Positions 17,739-27,041 of a stretch of 64,000 bases of DNA are shown here, piece after piece. The stretch lies in NCBI GenBank assembly GCA_019358945.1, contig JAHHIE010000020.1, forward strand, positions 35,542-99,541. Reading direction: 5' to 3'. Each line of letters begins with the position of its first letter. Position 1 is the stretch's first letter. Below the pieces are notes generated by a model. The model was not told the origin of the DNA and did not search any database. It was given only the letters and a program-made list of their open reading frames with translations. This stretch comes from Stenomitos rutilans HA7619-LM2. GTDB lineage: Bacteria > Cyanobacteriota > Cyanobacteriia > Leptolyngbyales > Leptolyngbyaceae. Both the position numbers and the translations under genes were made by a program.

Positions 17739-18806
17739 TCACCCCAGGACGGAGCGTAAAATCGCTTCGTTGTCAGCAATCCAGTGATAAATCGATCGGA
17801 GCGTTTCCTCTGGAGTCAGCTTCGGCTGCCAGCCTGTTTGCTGGATCACCTTCTGCGAATCGGTAATAAAAAGGGGCACATCACCGGGACGGTCTTCAAG
17901 GACAGACTGGATCGAAATCGTTTTTCCGGTAATCGCTTCGCAAAGCTGCGTCGTTTCAACCAGTGATAGACTACTGTTCGTGCCCCCACCCACATTGAAC
18001 ACTTCACCATCCAGAGCCGAAAAATGCGCTAACTGATACTCCACTAAACGGAGCAAATCATCAATGTGCAGCAGATCCCTTACCTGTTTGCCTGTGCCGC
18101 CAAAGCCGATATAGCTTAGCGCTTTTCCAAAATAATGCGCTGCCATCCAGAGGGTAAACACCCCTTGATCCACCTTTCCCATCTGCCACGGCCCAGTGAG
18201 AACGCCACAGCGGTTGACGATCGCAGGCATAGCGTATGCGTCCTGATACTCCGTGATCAGCAGTTCGGACGCTAGCTTGGTCGCACCGTAGAGCGATCGG
18301 GCACCGTCCAGACCAAAAGTTTCGGCAATGCCATTGGGCGAAACACCTGCTAATGCCTGCTCCGGAGTTAGCTCAAAGCGAGTGGCACCTTCTTTCAAGG
18401 TCAGCGACTTCAGCGCCTGAATGGGATAAACCCGGCTGGTCGAGAGAAATAGCACCCGTGCCTGCGCCTGCCGTGCCAGTTCCAGAATGTTGATCGTCCC
18501 AATGAGGTTGGTTTGCAGGACGTATTGCGGCGAACTGAACCCGGCTAATACTGACGGTTCGGCTGAACAATCGATGATGGTCTGCACTGGAAATGCACTC
18601 GGCTCTAAGTCAGAAGGCGATCGCACATCGCCATGCACAAACGCAATATCCAGCTCTTTCAAACGCGATAGATTCAGCTCGGAGCCGCGTCGCCGTAAAT
18701 TATCGAGGCAGGTAATGTTCCAATCGGGATGGTATTGCTTTAGCCCGATCGCCAAAGCACTGCCTACAAACCCGGCACCACCCAAAATCAACACATGCTC
18801 AGGCAT
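17739..18806 (-). CDS. NAD-dependent epimerase/dehydratase (nucleotide-sugar modifying)
   Basis: This 355-residue extended SDR has the cofactor motif LGGAGFVGSALA at the N-terminus, STSRVYP for the catalytic Ser region and YGATKLASE for the catalytic Tyr-Lys pair. GKQVRDLLHIDDLLRLV and VFNVGGG are typical of CDP-paratose 2-epimerase and UDP-glucose 4-epimerase relatives. Unlike the other epimerase in the cluster it keeps the active-site Tyr. It overlaps the GT2 gene by 8 bp, which indicates coupled translation. The precise sugar is unknown. Confidence 0.87.
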   Translation of the reverse strand: MPEHVLILGGAGFVGSALAIGLKQYHPDWNITCLDNLRRRGSELNLSRLKELDIAFVHGDVRSPSDLEPSAFPVQTIIDCSAEPSVLAGFSSPQYVLQTNLIGTINILELARQAQARVLFLSTSRVYPIQALKSLTLKEGATRFELTPEQALAGVSPNGIAETFGLDGARSLYGATKLASELLITEYQDAYAMPAIVNRCGVLTGPWQMGKVDQGVFTLWMAAHYFGKALSYIGFGGTGKQVRDLLHIDDLLRLVEYQLAHFSALDGEVFNVGGGTNSSLSLVETTQLCEAITGKTISIQSVLEDRPGDVPLFITDSQKVIQQTGWQPKLTPEETLRSIYHWIADNEAILRSVLG

Positions 18807-19569
18807 TCAGCTTTAACTCAGAAACAGCCGCCCGACCTTTGCTGCGGTGATAATCGCCCCGTGACAGGTACTTTTCCAACCAGATGTACAGCACAATAAA
18901 CAGATAACGACTGCCCATTTCTTTAATCTTGAGCTTGGAAATGCCCGTTTTGCGGTTATACCAGCGATTGGGAATAACGGCATAGGAAAAGCCACGCACG
19001 ATCGCCTTTAAGGGCAATTCAACCGTGAGATTAAAATGGTGGCTCAGAATCGGTTGTACCCCTTCGATCACATCACGCCGATAAAGCTTAAACGCATTGG
19101 TTGTGTCGTTGTAGTGCAACCGAAAGAGCACTTTGATGAACCAGTTTGCCAATCGGTTAATATACAGCTTGTGAATCGGATAATCGACAACCTTGCCGCC
19201 TTTAATGAAGCGAGAGCCAAACACGCAGTCATACCCTTCTAGCAGCTTGTAGTACCCTGCAATTAGATCGTTTGGATCGTCCGACGCATCAGCCATCACG
19301 ATCGCCACCGCATCGCCATCAAACTCTGCTAGGCCGCGACGAATTGCAAAGCCAAACCCATTAGGTGGTTGGTTACAGAGATAGCGCACGCTAGAAAAGT
19401 CTAAGGTCAACTGCTGACAAACGGATAAAGTATTGTCGCTGCTGTTGTCATTAATAATCAAAACTTCGTGATGAATTCTCTCTCGCTGTAGTATCTCAAC
19501 CAGAGCGCTCACCGTTCCATATAAACAATCCTGCTCGTTGTGAGCTGGAATCACGATCGATAGTTTCAT
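18799..19569 (-). CDS. glycosyltransferase family 2, DPM1-like polyprenyl-phosphate sugar synthase
   Basis: This 256-residue GT-A fold enzyme begins LSIVIPAHNEQDCLYGTVSAL and has the metal-binding region IVMADASDDPND (a DxD-like cluster) and the acceptor motif GSRFIKGGKVVDYP. These match dolichol/polyprenyl-phosphate mannose or glucose synthases. It should transfer a sugar from a nucleotide donor to a polyprenyl phosphate at the inner face of the membrane. The ATG with GGAGGAG just upstream is preferred to the track's GTG one codon earlier. It is translationally coupled to the following epimerase gene. Confidence 0.88.
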   Translation of the reverse strand: MKLSIVIPAHNEQDCLYGTVSALVEILQRERIHHEVLIINDNSSDNTLSVCQQLTLDFSSVRYLCNQPPNGFGFAIRRGLAEFDGDAVAIVMADASDDPNDLIAGYYKLLEGYDCVFGSRFIKGGKVVDYPIHKLYINRLANWFIKVLFRLHYNDTTNAFKLYRRDVIEGVQPILSHHFNLTVELPLKAIVRGFSYAVIPNRWYNRKTGISKLKIKEMGSRYLFIVLYIWLEKYLSRGDYHRSKGRAAVSELKLNA

Positions 19570-19793
19570 CACTCCTCCGCGCCTTTGTCCTTGGTTTAGC
19601 CGTTTAAAGAGCTACTGTCCCACCACAACGTGCAATCATAACATCCACAATGCTTAGCAAGCGATAGCCTCAAAGATGATTGCCGCAGCGATGCCTTTAG
19701 GGTTCAGGGCTGATTAACTGACAAATCTTTTGACTGATTGCCCGCACCACCCTCACCCTAGCCGCTCTGGGAGCGGTGAGAGAGTCCTGTCAC

Positions 19794-22397
19794 TCAACCA
19801 GGGGGGGCAGGATTTAATTGAGGCAGCACAACTTGCCGTTGAGCAATACGTAGGGCCGTCTGGTTAGATGCATCATAGACCCAAGCATCAAAAGAGTGTT
19901 TCCCTCGCGGTAAGCCTGCTAGATCAAGAGTAGCTGACCAACCGGAGTTTTGATAACGCTCATCCTTCAAAGCGTTTGCCACATCGGGTCGAGCAGTGCC
20001 AGTTTTGACGATGCCCAGTATTCGATGTTCCGTTCCTATTGTGAGGATGACCCAATGGCTAGCCGCAGAGTTCTTAGCCAATGCCCACCCTGCAAAAGTC
20101 AGCGTATTCTTAAGGGAACCACTCTCATTTACCTGGGCTATGTCAATATAACCAGCCAAATTAGAATCTGGCTGAGCAATAAATGTCGTTTGCTGAAGCT
20201 GTGCTAGATCAAACACTGGCTGCTGCTGAGGCAGATTGACTGGGAAAGAGGCGAGTTTTACTTCCACGTCAGGTTGAAAGACCATTGGGTTGTTCGTCAA
20301 TAGCTGAAAAGAGCTGACGGCTGTTAGGGGATGACCACTCAATAGCGAGACAGCTTCTGCTTGATCTTTTGGTAAGTAGCTTAGCAAAAGGCCATTTTGA
20401 GCGTTGTCTGGCACAACTCTGTAGATGCCAACAGTGCCATTGGTGTATGTCACTCGCATTCTGATGGGTGGGGTTCTAAAAAGGGCTTTGTAAAGCTTGC
20501 CTAACCATGAATAGCGAAACTCGATCGCAGCATAGGTTACAAGTCCATTCTCAGGTAAAGACTTTGTCTCTCGCCACTTCAAAGCAAAGGTTTGCTCCGC
20601 TGTTTCTGGTAAGCAAATACTTGTTTGGAGCTTTTCTAGCAAGGCAGCCTGCATCGCTACGGTTTCTGAGCCTAATGTAATGGAATCAGGCAGTTGCTGA
20701 GAAACGTTGTAATGGCAAAAAATATAGCGAAAGGTTTTTGGTTCTTCAAAAAAAGGATGTCTCTCGTCTATCGCCATAAACGAGTAAAGCAAGTAATCTC
20801 TCGGCGCTTTGGCTAAGCTCTCCAAATTAGTGTTGTCGAGGAAAGCGGTGTAGGCCGAGTAAGACTGAAAAATCGGTCTTGGCTGCCAGTTAATGTCATT
20901 TGCAGCCGCGATCGCGGCTTCCCAGGGCACAATATCGATCGATCGATTGCCAATCATTTTCTGAACTGACAAAGGCAACCGCCGTTGCTTAAAGTTATCA
21001 TGACTCAATTTGTCTAGATTCGCTCGATACTGGTCAAAGTGTATGACATTAACCAGATTATTCATTGCAGCTTGTGGCGCTAGAAACTCAAGGAAGCGAT
21101 CGATACTAGAAAGGTAGGGGAGAAACAAACTCGCACCCCAGAGGGATACCACCAGCGTATAGCTAAACAGAATGGATGCGAGCTGAATTCCTCGCTTTGA
21201 ACGAAGCCTGGAAATTTGCATGGCTACAATCCAGGGCGCTAGAGCAAAAAAGATTAATTCATGGCTACCCTGGCGCACAAAACCATGTTTAAAGCTAAGG
21301 AATAGGAGCACCGCAAGTGATAAGGAAAAACCCAAATCATTGCGGTATAGACCCGACGCTAGAAAGGCTAAAACGAACAGTAAAATAGAGGCTGCAAGCC
21401 AAACGTGGCGAAACTCTCCTACAATCCCCATTGCACTTGAGTATCCTGACGCAATCTCTAGTGAGCCTTTAATGTAAGCAAGCAGTGATGGTGAGGAAAA
21501 CAGGATGACAAGCAGTAAAGTCAAGCCATAGGTGAGATAGAAAAGGTACTTACCAGTGACTCTTTGCCTAAATTGGGTCTCACTAGCGGCGGCTTCGGGC
21601 TGCGATCGCCATCGAGAAAAGGCCGCTACAGCAACCTGTTTGATGAGCACTACAGTGCCAGAGACGATAAGGCATAGCCCAACGTAAGCGAAGCCTTGCA
21701 GGCGGTTAGGATTCAACAGAATTAGGGAAACGGTTCCTAACGTGATGAAGAAATCAGTAATCGCAAGCAAAGAGATTTCTTGATGTAACTTATGCTCAAT
21801 GGCTTGATATGCCCTGAAACTTAAGAAAATCAAGATCACTACAAAGGTGCATACACTAATTGTAAACTTAGTAAACAGTGCAAAACCTGAAAATACTCCC
21901 AGAAAAATGGCCTGCTGTCTGATCTTTTGGACGGGTAATAACAGCTCATTTGATAATAAAGTGAACAATAAGAGCAGAATCTGATACTCAGGGGGTACAC
22001 CTAATCCAGTTGCCAGAAGATAGAAAAAGCATAAGCCAATGAATAGTATGAGCTGCTGTAGAAAGCTTTTAAGACTACATAGTTTAATGACTGTGAGAAT
22101 AACAAGCGAGGCGTGTAATAATAATTGAAAACTAAACGTCAGCCACGTATTGTTTTCAAAGCCCATTGTTGTCAGAAGATAGCCAAGCGGCCCATACGTA
22201 AAAATAATATCTTCTCCAAAAACCAAGCCTTTATCTGCTGCATAGTTAATGGCATAGACCCAGGATGGATCGAGTCCTGTAGCAAGCGGTCTCAAATTCG
22301 GCAGAAACCGAATGAGAAGATAACCCATGCAGGTAATAAGAGCCACCAAAGAAAAAGTAAGCTTGAAATGTCTGGGCAACGTGTTATTAGGCAGCAT
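19794..22397 (-). CDS. large polytopic membrane protein with C-terminal periplasmic domain, putative GT-C
   Basis: This 867-residue protein has about ten to twelve hydrophobic helices in its first 450 residues and a large soluble C-terminal part. The first outer loop reads LDPSWVYAINYAADKGLVFG followed by DIIFTYGPLGYL, a pattern I associate with a family of uncharacterised bacterial membrane glycosyltransferase-like proteins; the early Asp would be the candidate catalytic residue. The C-terminal region (about residues 740-850) resembles a beta-sandwich domain (FAGWALAKNSAA, KHSFDAWVYD). It lies 225 bp upstream of the GT2 gene in the same direction. Function is inferred from context only. Confidence 0.65.
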   Translation of the reverse strand: MLPNNTLPRHFKLTFSLVALITCMGYLLIRFLPNLRPLATGLDPSWVYAINYAADKGLVFGEDIIFTYGPLGYLLTTMGFENNTWLTFSFQLLLHASLVILTVIKLCSLKSFLQQLILFIGLCFFYLLATGLGVPPEYQILLLLFTLLSNELLLPVQKIRQQAIFLGVFSGFALFTKFTISVCTFVVILIFLSFRAYQAIEHKLHQEISLLAITDFFITLGTVSLILLNPNRLQGFAYVGLCLIVSGTVVLIKQVAVAAFSRWRSQPEAAASETQFRQRVTGKYLFYLTYGLTLLLVILFSSPSLLAYIKGSLEIASGYSSAMGIVGEFRHVWLAASILLFVLAFLASGLYRNDLGFSLSLAVLLFLSFKHGFVRQGSHELIFFALAPWIVAMQISRLRSKRGIQLASILFSYTLVVSLWGASLFLPYLSSIDRFLEFLAPQAAMNNLVNVIHFDQYRANLDKLSHDNFKQRRLPLSVQKMIGNRSIDIVPWEAAIAAANDINWQPRPIFQSYSAYTAFLDNTNLESLAKAPRDYLLYSFMAIDERHPFFEEPKTFRYIFCHYNVSQQLPDSITLGSETVAMQAALLEKLQTSICLPETAEQTFALKWRETKSLPENGLVTYAAIEFRYSWLGKLYKALFRTPPIRMRVTYTNGTVGIYRVVPDNAQNGLLLSYLPKDQAEAVSLLSGHPLTAVSSFQLLTNNPMVFQPDVEVKLASFPVNLPQQQPVFDLAQLQQTTFIAQPDSNLAGYIDIAQVNESGSLKNTLTFAGWALAKNSAASHWVILTIGTEHRILGIVKTGTARPDVANALKDERYQNSGWSATLDLAGLPRGKHSFDAWVYDASNQTALRIAQRQVVLPQLNPAPPG

Positions 22398-22433
22398 CGG
22401 GTTCGAGAATTCGGTTAGAGACGTTTAGAGAAC

Positions 22434-24107
22434 TTAATGAGCAGGCCTTGTCCACCAGGCGATCGCGTAGGGCTGGGTGGCTTCATTAACCTGGCGCTGA
22501 AACTGTACGCGCAATTTGTATCGTCCGGTTTCAGGCACTGGATGAAAAAGATGCTGGACGCTATCAACATCGCTGATCGATGACCAGATACTCTGATTGA
22601 CATCGTTGTCATCGGCACGCATGAGGTAAAGCGTGAGGGTGTTCAAGCCGCGATCGCGGAAGCTTTCCTCCATGTCAAACTCACCGTTGTTGTTTTTGTC
22701 TATCAGTTCCACTAGCCGATTCCAAACGAGTGTTGCGGAGACAAAGCTTCCCTTTTGCAACGGTTTGTCCAGCACATAATCTCGAAACGACGGCGTATCG
22801 GCTTCGGCTGCTTTAGTTTTCCCTTCGCTCTCACTTTTTAGCCCTACCGTGCGGTAGTCCCACCCGATCGCGGGTACGGCTGCAATTGGGGCATACTGAC
22901 CGGGGCTAAACTGCTGATAAGCGCGAAAGGCGTTTAGTTGCCCTGCACCCATCTGAGTGTTTAGGGGTACTTTGCGATCGCTATAAGCATCAGATTCAAT
23001 CCAGCTACGATTGTTCTTGTTCAGGATGGTGCGGCTCATGCCAAGAGTAAGCCCATCACCTGCATCTTGGATCTTGTCTGCTGAGTTGAGCAGCACGGCT
23101 TTCATGACTTGCTCACGCCGCGCATCAAGTGTCCAGGGGAGGGTACAGCCCGGCTGTATGCAACTTCGCCGCAGTTGGCGATCGCCATATTCTTGCAGTA
23201 GCGCTACGGTTGCCGTGACGTGAGGAGCCGCAAAGCTCGTGCCGCTGGAGGTCATCAGACTACCATTGAGAGCAACCAGGCTGACATCGTTACCGGGAGC
23301 CACCAGCCCAATCGCGCGGCGTGGCCCGACGTTACTTTCGATACCCGCGATCGCAGAACCTGACCCAGACGCATCACCCAGGTTGGCAAAGTCAAGCTTG
23401 CGAAAGATGCCTTCTAACCGGGTTGTAAAAGCAACATTAATGCCGTTGAAATTGTCGGTGGGAATGGAAATGCCGCCCTTGCCCTGATTGCCTGCAATGA
23501 CATATAGCACGTCATGCACACGGGCAGACCAATCAATACACTGGGTCAGCAGGGCATTACCGTCTAGCGTTGGATTCGATCGCGGATCTTGCCGCAACGA
23601 CTCACCAAAACTGAAGTTGATAGCTCGTACATCGCCGCCGTTTTGTTCCGCGACATATTGAGCCGATAAGCATTCTTCGGGTTGCCCGTAACGTTTGGGC
23701 GTTCCAGCGGCTGATGAATACAGTCGCGCCCCTGGTGCTACACCCGGTAGCCCCTTTGCTGCGCTGATCATAATGCTGGCAACGTTTTGAGCATGACCAT
23801 CCACATTGGCGTTCATGCGAGCTGGAGAATCACGGAAAAAGACGCGTACCAGCGGTACGGTGCGATGTTGCGTGACGGCTTTATCAATGCCAAACTGACC
23901 TGGGCGACCGATTTCCACCTGACCGATCGCAATTTTGCGTCCAATCAGGTTATACGGCGGAGCGTGTAGTCGTAAGGCGTCAATGCCAGCTTCCCCGACT
24001 GAACTCGACTGTGGGGCTTTGCTAACTGCTGCGGTGGCACCGAGTACGATCGCGCACACGCCTCCACTGAACCAGACTATCGTTCTCAGAACTTGCCGCC
24101 ACGCCAC
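22434..24107 (-). CDS. subtilisin-like (S8) serine protease with Glu at the catalytic Asp position
   Basis: This 557-residue protein has a hydrophobic N-terminal segment (residues 10-29) fitting a signal peptide or anchor. The subtilase core is clear: VDGHAQNVASI gives His105, SSGTSFAAPHVTA gives Ser291, and YVIAGNQGKGG gives the oxyanion Asn207. At the first catalytic site, where VAVIDTG-like sequence is expected, it reads IGQVEIGRPG, so Glu65 takes the place of Asp. About 250 residues follow the protease core and end in a pre-peptidase-like beta domain (RYKLRVQFQRQVNE). The GTG start has GGAG nine bases upstream and is accepted. It is probably secreted; substrates are unknown. Confidence 0.85.
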   Translation of the reverse strand: MAWRQVLRTIVWFSGGVCAIVLGATAAVSKAPQSSSVGEAGIDALRLHAPPYNLIGRKIAIGQVEIGRPGQFGIDKAVTQHRTVPLVRVFFRDSPARMNANVDGHAQNVASIMISAAKGLPGVAPGARLYSSAAGTPKRYGQPEECLSAQYVAEQNGGDVRAINFSFGESLRQDPRSNPTLDGNALLTQCIDWSARVHDVLYVIAGNQGKGGISIPTDNFNGINVAFTTRLEGIFRKLDFANLGDASGSGSAIAGIESNVGPRRAIGLVAPGNDVSLVALNGSLMTSSGTSFAAPHVTATVALLQEYGDRQLRRSCIQPGCTLPWTLDARREQVMKAVLLNSADKIQDAGDGLTLGMSRTILNKNNRSWIESDAYSDRKVPLNTQMGAGQLNAFRAYQQFSPGQYAPIAAVPAIGWDYRTVGLKSESEGKTKAAEADTPSFRDYVLDKPLQKGSFVSATLVWNRLVELIDKNNNGEFDMEESFRDRGLNTLTLYLMRADDNDVNQSIWSSISDVDSVQHLFHPVPETGRYKLRVQFQRQVNEATQPYAIAWWTRPAH

Positions 24108-24351
24108 AACGGTTTCTCCACAAGATTAGTGTTTTGCCAAGCATTTTTTGAGGCATTAAGAATCCTCAAGCAATAAACCCAACGATTTTCTGGCTCTCAA
24201 GGCGAAGTTGATTAGGCGTCAATGAGTCGTTCAGCACAGGCACTCAGCCACTCATCGATCCCTTCACTCAAAGTTGACAATCTACTAGGGACTTGAATCA
24301 CAGTTTGTTAAACTAACTACAATACAGCGCCGCTAGGAGATCCATACCGCC
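24108..24351. other. divergent intergenic region between subtilase and rpe
   Basis: These 244 bp separate two divergent genes and should hold both promoters. The rpe ribosome binding site TAGGAG is visible 12 nt before its ATG. I do not see a sufficiently clear promoter or operator to name. Confidence 0.4.
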
Positions 24352-25062
24352 ATGACCCAAACGCCATCCAGTAAAAAGCCGATTGTCGTTGCTCCATCGA
24401 TTCTATCAGCCGATTTTAGCCGCTTGGGCGACGAAATTCGCGCGGTTGATGAGGCTGGTGCCGATTGGATTCATGTAGACGTGATGGATGGTCGCTTTGT
24501 CCCCAATATCACGATCGGCCCGCTGATTGTAGAGGCAATTCGCCCCGTGACCCAAAAGCCGCTCGACGTTCATCTGATGATTGTGGAGCCAGAAAAGTAT
24601 GTGGAAGACTTTGCCAAAGCCGGAGCCGATCACATCTATGTGCACTGCGAACATAATGCCTCGCCGCACCTGCACCGGACATTGGGGCAAATTAAAGAAT
24701 TGGGTAAGCTTGCGGGTGTTGTACTGAATCCTGGTAGCCCTCTAGAGCTGATTGAGTATGTGCTTGAGCTTTGCGATTTGGTTTTGATCATGAGCGTCAA
24801 CCCTGGCTTTGGCGGGCAAGGCTTTATTCCAGGTGTGATACCCAAAATTCGTCAGTTGCGCCAAATGTGTGACGAGCGGGGTCTCGATCCCTGGATTGAA
24901 GTGGATGGCGGCTTGAAAGGTAACAACACCTGGCAAGTGCTGGAAGCGGGTGCAAACGCGATCGTGGCTGGATCGGCTGTGTTCAAAGCCCCCAGTTATG
25001 CTGAGGCGATCGAGGGCATTCGCAACAGCAAGCGACCAACTCCAGAGTTGGCGAAGGTTTAG
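24352..25062 (+). CDS. rpe: ribulose-phosphate 3-epimerase
   Basis: This 236-residue TIM-barrel enzyme interconverts ribulose 5-phosphate and xylulose 5-phosphate in the Calvin cycle and the pentose phosphate pathway. Diagnostic segments are [34 protein letters not shown] (catalytic Asp and metal ligands), [23 protein letters not shown] and EVDGGL with the second catalytic Asp. The length is normal. The ATG is preceded by TAGGAG. A strong hairpin follows the stop codon. Confidence 0.97.
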   Translation: MTQTPSSKKPIVVAPSILSADFSRLGDEIRAVDEAGADWIHVDVMDGRFVPNITIGPLIVEAIRPVTQKPLDVHLMIVEPEKYVEDFAKAGADHIYVHCEHNASPHLHRTLGQIKELGKLAGVVLNPGSPLELIEYVLELCDLVLIMSVNPGFGGQGFIPGVIPKIRQLRQMCDERGLDPWIEVDGGLKGNNTWQVLEAGANAIVAGSAVFKAPSYAEAIEGIRNSKRPTPELAKV

Positions 25063-25087
25063 CGTCTGGTCTTCAGTTTTGATCATG

Positions 25088-25118
25088 AGGGGGCGATCGT
25101 GTGACGATCGCCCCCTTT
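25088..25118 (+). terminator. rho-independent-like terminator after rpe
   Basis: A perfect 13-bp stem, AGGGGGCGATCGT paired with ACGATCGCCCCCT across a GTG loop, lies 26 bp after the rpe stop and is followed by TTTGT. The stem incorporates HIP1-like GCGATCG sequences. Confidence 0.75.
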
Positions 25119-25190
25119 GTCATAAGCATTAATGACAGAATCGCCGATTAATGTCTTAGTAGGAACTGTTGCGCTGAAAGGTCATCCTTA

Positions 25191-26789
25191 ATGTCGTCGC
25201 CTCACCCTCGGCTGGTTAGGATTGTTCGCCTTTTGAGTATCGCGTTGCTGGTGCTGGCAGTCTGCTTTCGGGTTATACACCTCGATCGTAAGGTGTACTG
25301 GCATGACGAAGCCTACACCTCTATGGTCATTACTGCCCGCCCTGGAAATTATCTTAGCCGAGGTCTGTTTCAAAACACCGTAGTGAAACCAGCAGATTTG
25401 CTGGCCTATCAGCACTTTGTACCCACGTTGTCTTTGACAGATATGATTGCGCGCAAAGGCGTTGAAGATGCTCAACATCCGCCTCTGTACTACATCCTTT
25501 TACGGTTTTGGGCAGAAGTGTGGGGAACCTCTCCGACCGTCACCCGTGGGTTTACAGCATTGCTCAGCCTACTGCTGTTTCCAGCCGTGTACTGGTTTTG
25601 TGTCGAGTTATTTGAATCTTCCCTTGTCGGCTGGATCGCGATCGCCCTCTTCGCCGTTTCGCCCTTCCAGTTGGTCTATGCGCAAGAAGCGCGGGAATAT
25701 GGGCTTTGGACAATTCTAAGCCTCGCTAGCAGTACGCTTTTGTTGCAAGCCATTCGGTCTCCTTCCTGGCGAAACTGGGTTTTGTATGGGGTGTCAATGG
25801 TGACAACACTTTATACAGCCTTATTTGCCGTGTGGCTTGCTGTTGGTCATTTTTTCTACCTTCTTGTTGTAGATGAAGGCAACCAGTTGATGAAGCTGCC
25901 CTGGCGGCTTGGCAAGCGCACGGTGCTTTTTGTCATTACGCTTCTGGTTGTTGGCTTACTCTTTATGCCCTGGGCGTATTTTGTGACCACGTCTGGCGGG
26001 TTACTAGAAAGCTCGACTTCGTGGATTACAGTGCCGTTGCCATTGATTGACAGCATTCAATCCACCATCTTTAATTTTAGCCGCAGCTTTGTCGATTTCA
26101 ATTTTGAGTTGAGTAATCCCGTTGCTTACGGGTTTGCAATTCCTGTTTTGATGCTCCAGGGGTATGCGATATTTGTGCTTTGCCGTCATGCTTCCAGGCG
26201 AATCTGGTGGTTTATGCTGACCTTTGTTGGTAGCACCGCATTGGCCTTTGGACTACCGGATTTATTGTCGGGTGGGCAGCGGTTCACCGTAACACGATAT
26301 ATCATTCCTTGTTTTGTTGGGCTGCAAATTGCGGTTGCTTATCTTCTAGCCATCTATTTAACCAGGCTGCAACGCTGGAAAATGCAGGCTGCAACGCTAG
26401 TTTTTTCCCTTCTCCTGACTATGGGAGTTGCGTCTAGCAGTGTATACATACAGTCAAATACCTGGTGGAATAAGGTACTCAATGCCAATTATGAGCAGGT
26501 TGCTGCGATCGTCAATGGAAGCGATCGACCGCTCATAGTTACCGATGCGTTTGGCTATAACCCTGCCAGCATGATCTCTTTGAGCTATCTTCTCAAGCCC
26601 GATGCTCAATTCTTGTTGTTGCCACCCGTTGGTAATGCTTTTTCACTTAAGACACTGCCTCAAGACGCTCACAACATTTTTTTAATGAATCTTCCAGAGG
26701 TGTTTCGCCGCCAATTTATCGCGAAATATCAACGATCGCTCACACCCATTTTTCAAGATTCGTGGAATGAACTGTGGAAGGTTCAATAA
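25191..26789 (+). CDS. GT39/ArnT-like glycosyltransferase family membrane protein
   Basis: This 532-residue GT-C fold protein has about twelve membrane helices. The first periplasmic loop reads KVYWHDEAYTS, giving the catalytic Asp39-Glu40 of the PMT/ArnT type, and YAQEAREYGLW is the second conserved loop. These enzymes move a sugar from a polyprenyl-phosphate carrier to a lipid, glycan or protein on the outer face of the membrane. It is the intact paralogue of the protein at 5231-6994. The GT2 at 18799-19569 could supply its donor. The acceptor is unknown. Confidence 0.85.
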   Translation: MSSPHPRLVRIVRLLSIALLVLAVCFRVIHLDRKVYWHDEAYTSMVITARPGNYLSRGLFQNTVVKPADLLAYQHFVPTLSLTDMIARKGVEDAQHPPLYYILLRFWAEVWGTSPTVTRGFTALLSLLLFPAVYWFCVELFESSLVGWIAIALFAVSPFQLVYAQEAREYGLWTILSLASSTLLLQAIRSPSWRNWVLYGVSMVTTLYTALFAVWLAVGHFFYLLVVDEGNQLMKLPWRLGKRTVLFVITLLVVGLLFMPWAYFVTTSGGLLESSTSWITVPLPLIDSIQSTIFNFSRSFVDFNFELSNPVAYGFAIPVLMLQGYAIFVLCRHASRRIWWFMLTFVGSTALAFGLPDLLSGGQRFTVTRYIIPCFVGLQIAVAYLLAIYLTRLQRWKMQAATLVFSLLLTMGVASSSVYIQSNTWWNKVLNANYEQVAAIVNGSDRPLIVTDAFGYNPASMISLSYLLKPDAQFLLLPPVGNAFSLKTLPQDAHNIFLMNLPEVFRRQFIAKYQRSLTPIFQDSWNELWKVQ

Positions 26790-26883
26790 TCACAGAGATT
26801 GTGAGAAAAGTGATACAGGATGTATGGCAAATTATTTTCGCAACTGGCGTTGAGCGAGAAGTCGATCGCGCACAACCTAGGGC

Positions 26884-27038
26884 GTGTTTTAAAACCCTCG
26901 AAAGCCCCCCACCCCCAATTCTGGGGGCTTCCAAACAGGCTTCAAAGTCCCCCAATCTTGGGGGCTTAAAGCCCTTTGGGCATACAAGAAAAGGGGGCAG
27001 AAGCTTCAGCAACGAAGCGATTAGGAGTTTTAAAACAC
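26884..27038. repeat. MITE-like element with GTGTTTTAAAAC inverted ends
   Basis: GTGTTTTAAAAC at the left end is matched by GTTTTAAAACAC at the right end, 155 bp in all. The interior contains G/C-rich hairpins such as AAGCCCCC paired with GGGGGCTT, and a second GGGGGCTT copy nearby. It ends 3 bp before the stop codon of the GUN4-like gene and contains no gene. No second copy was noticed in this window, so its mobility is inferred from structure only. Confidence 0.6.
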
Positions 27039-27041
27039 AAC

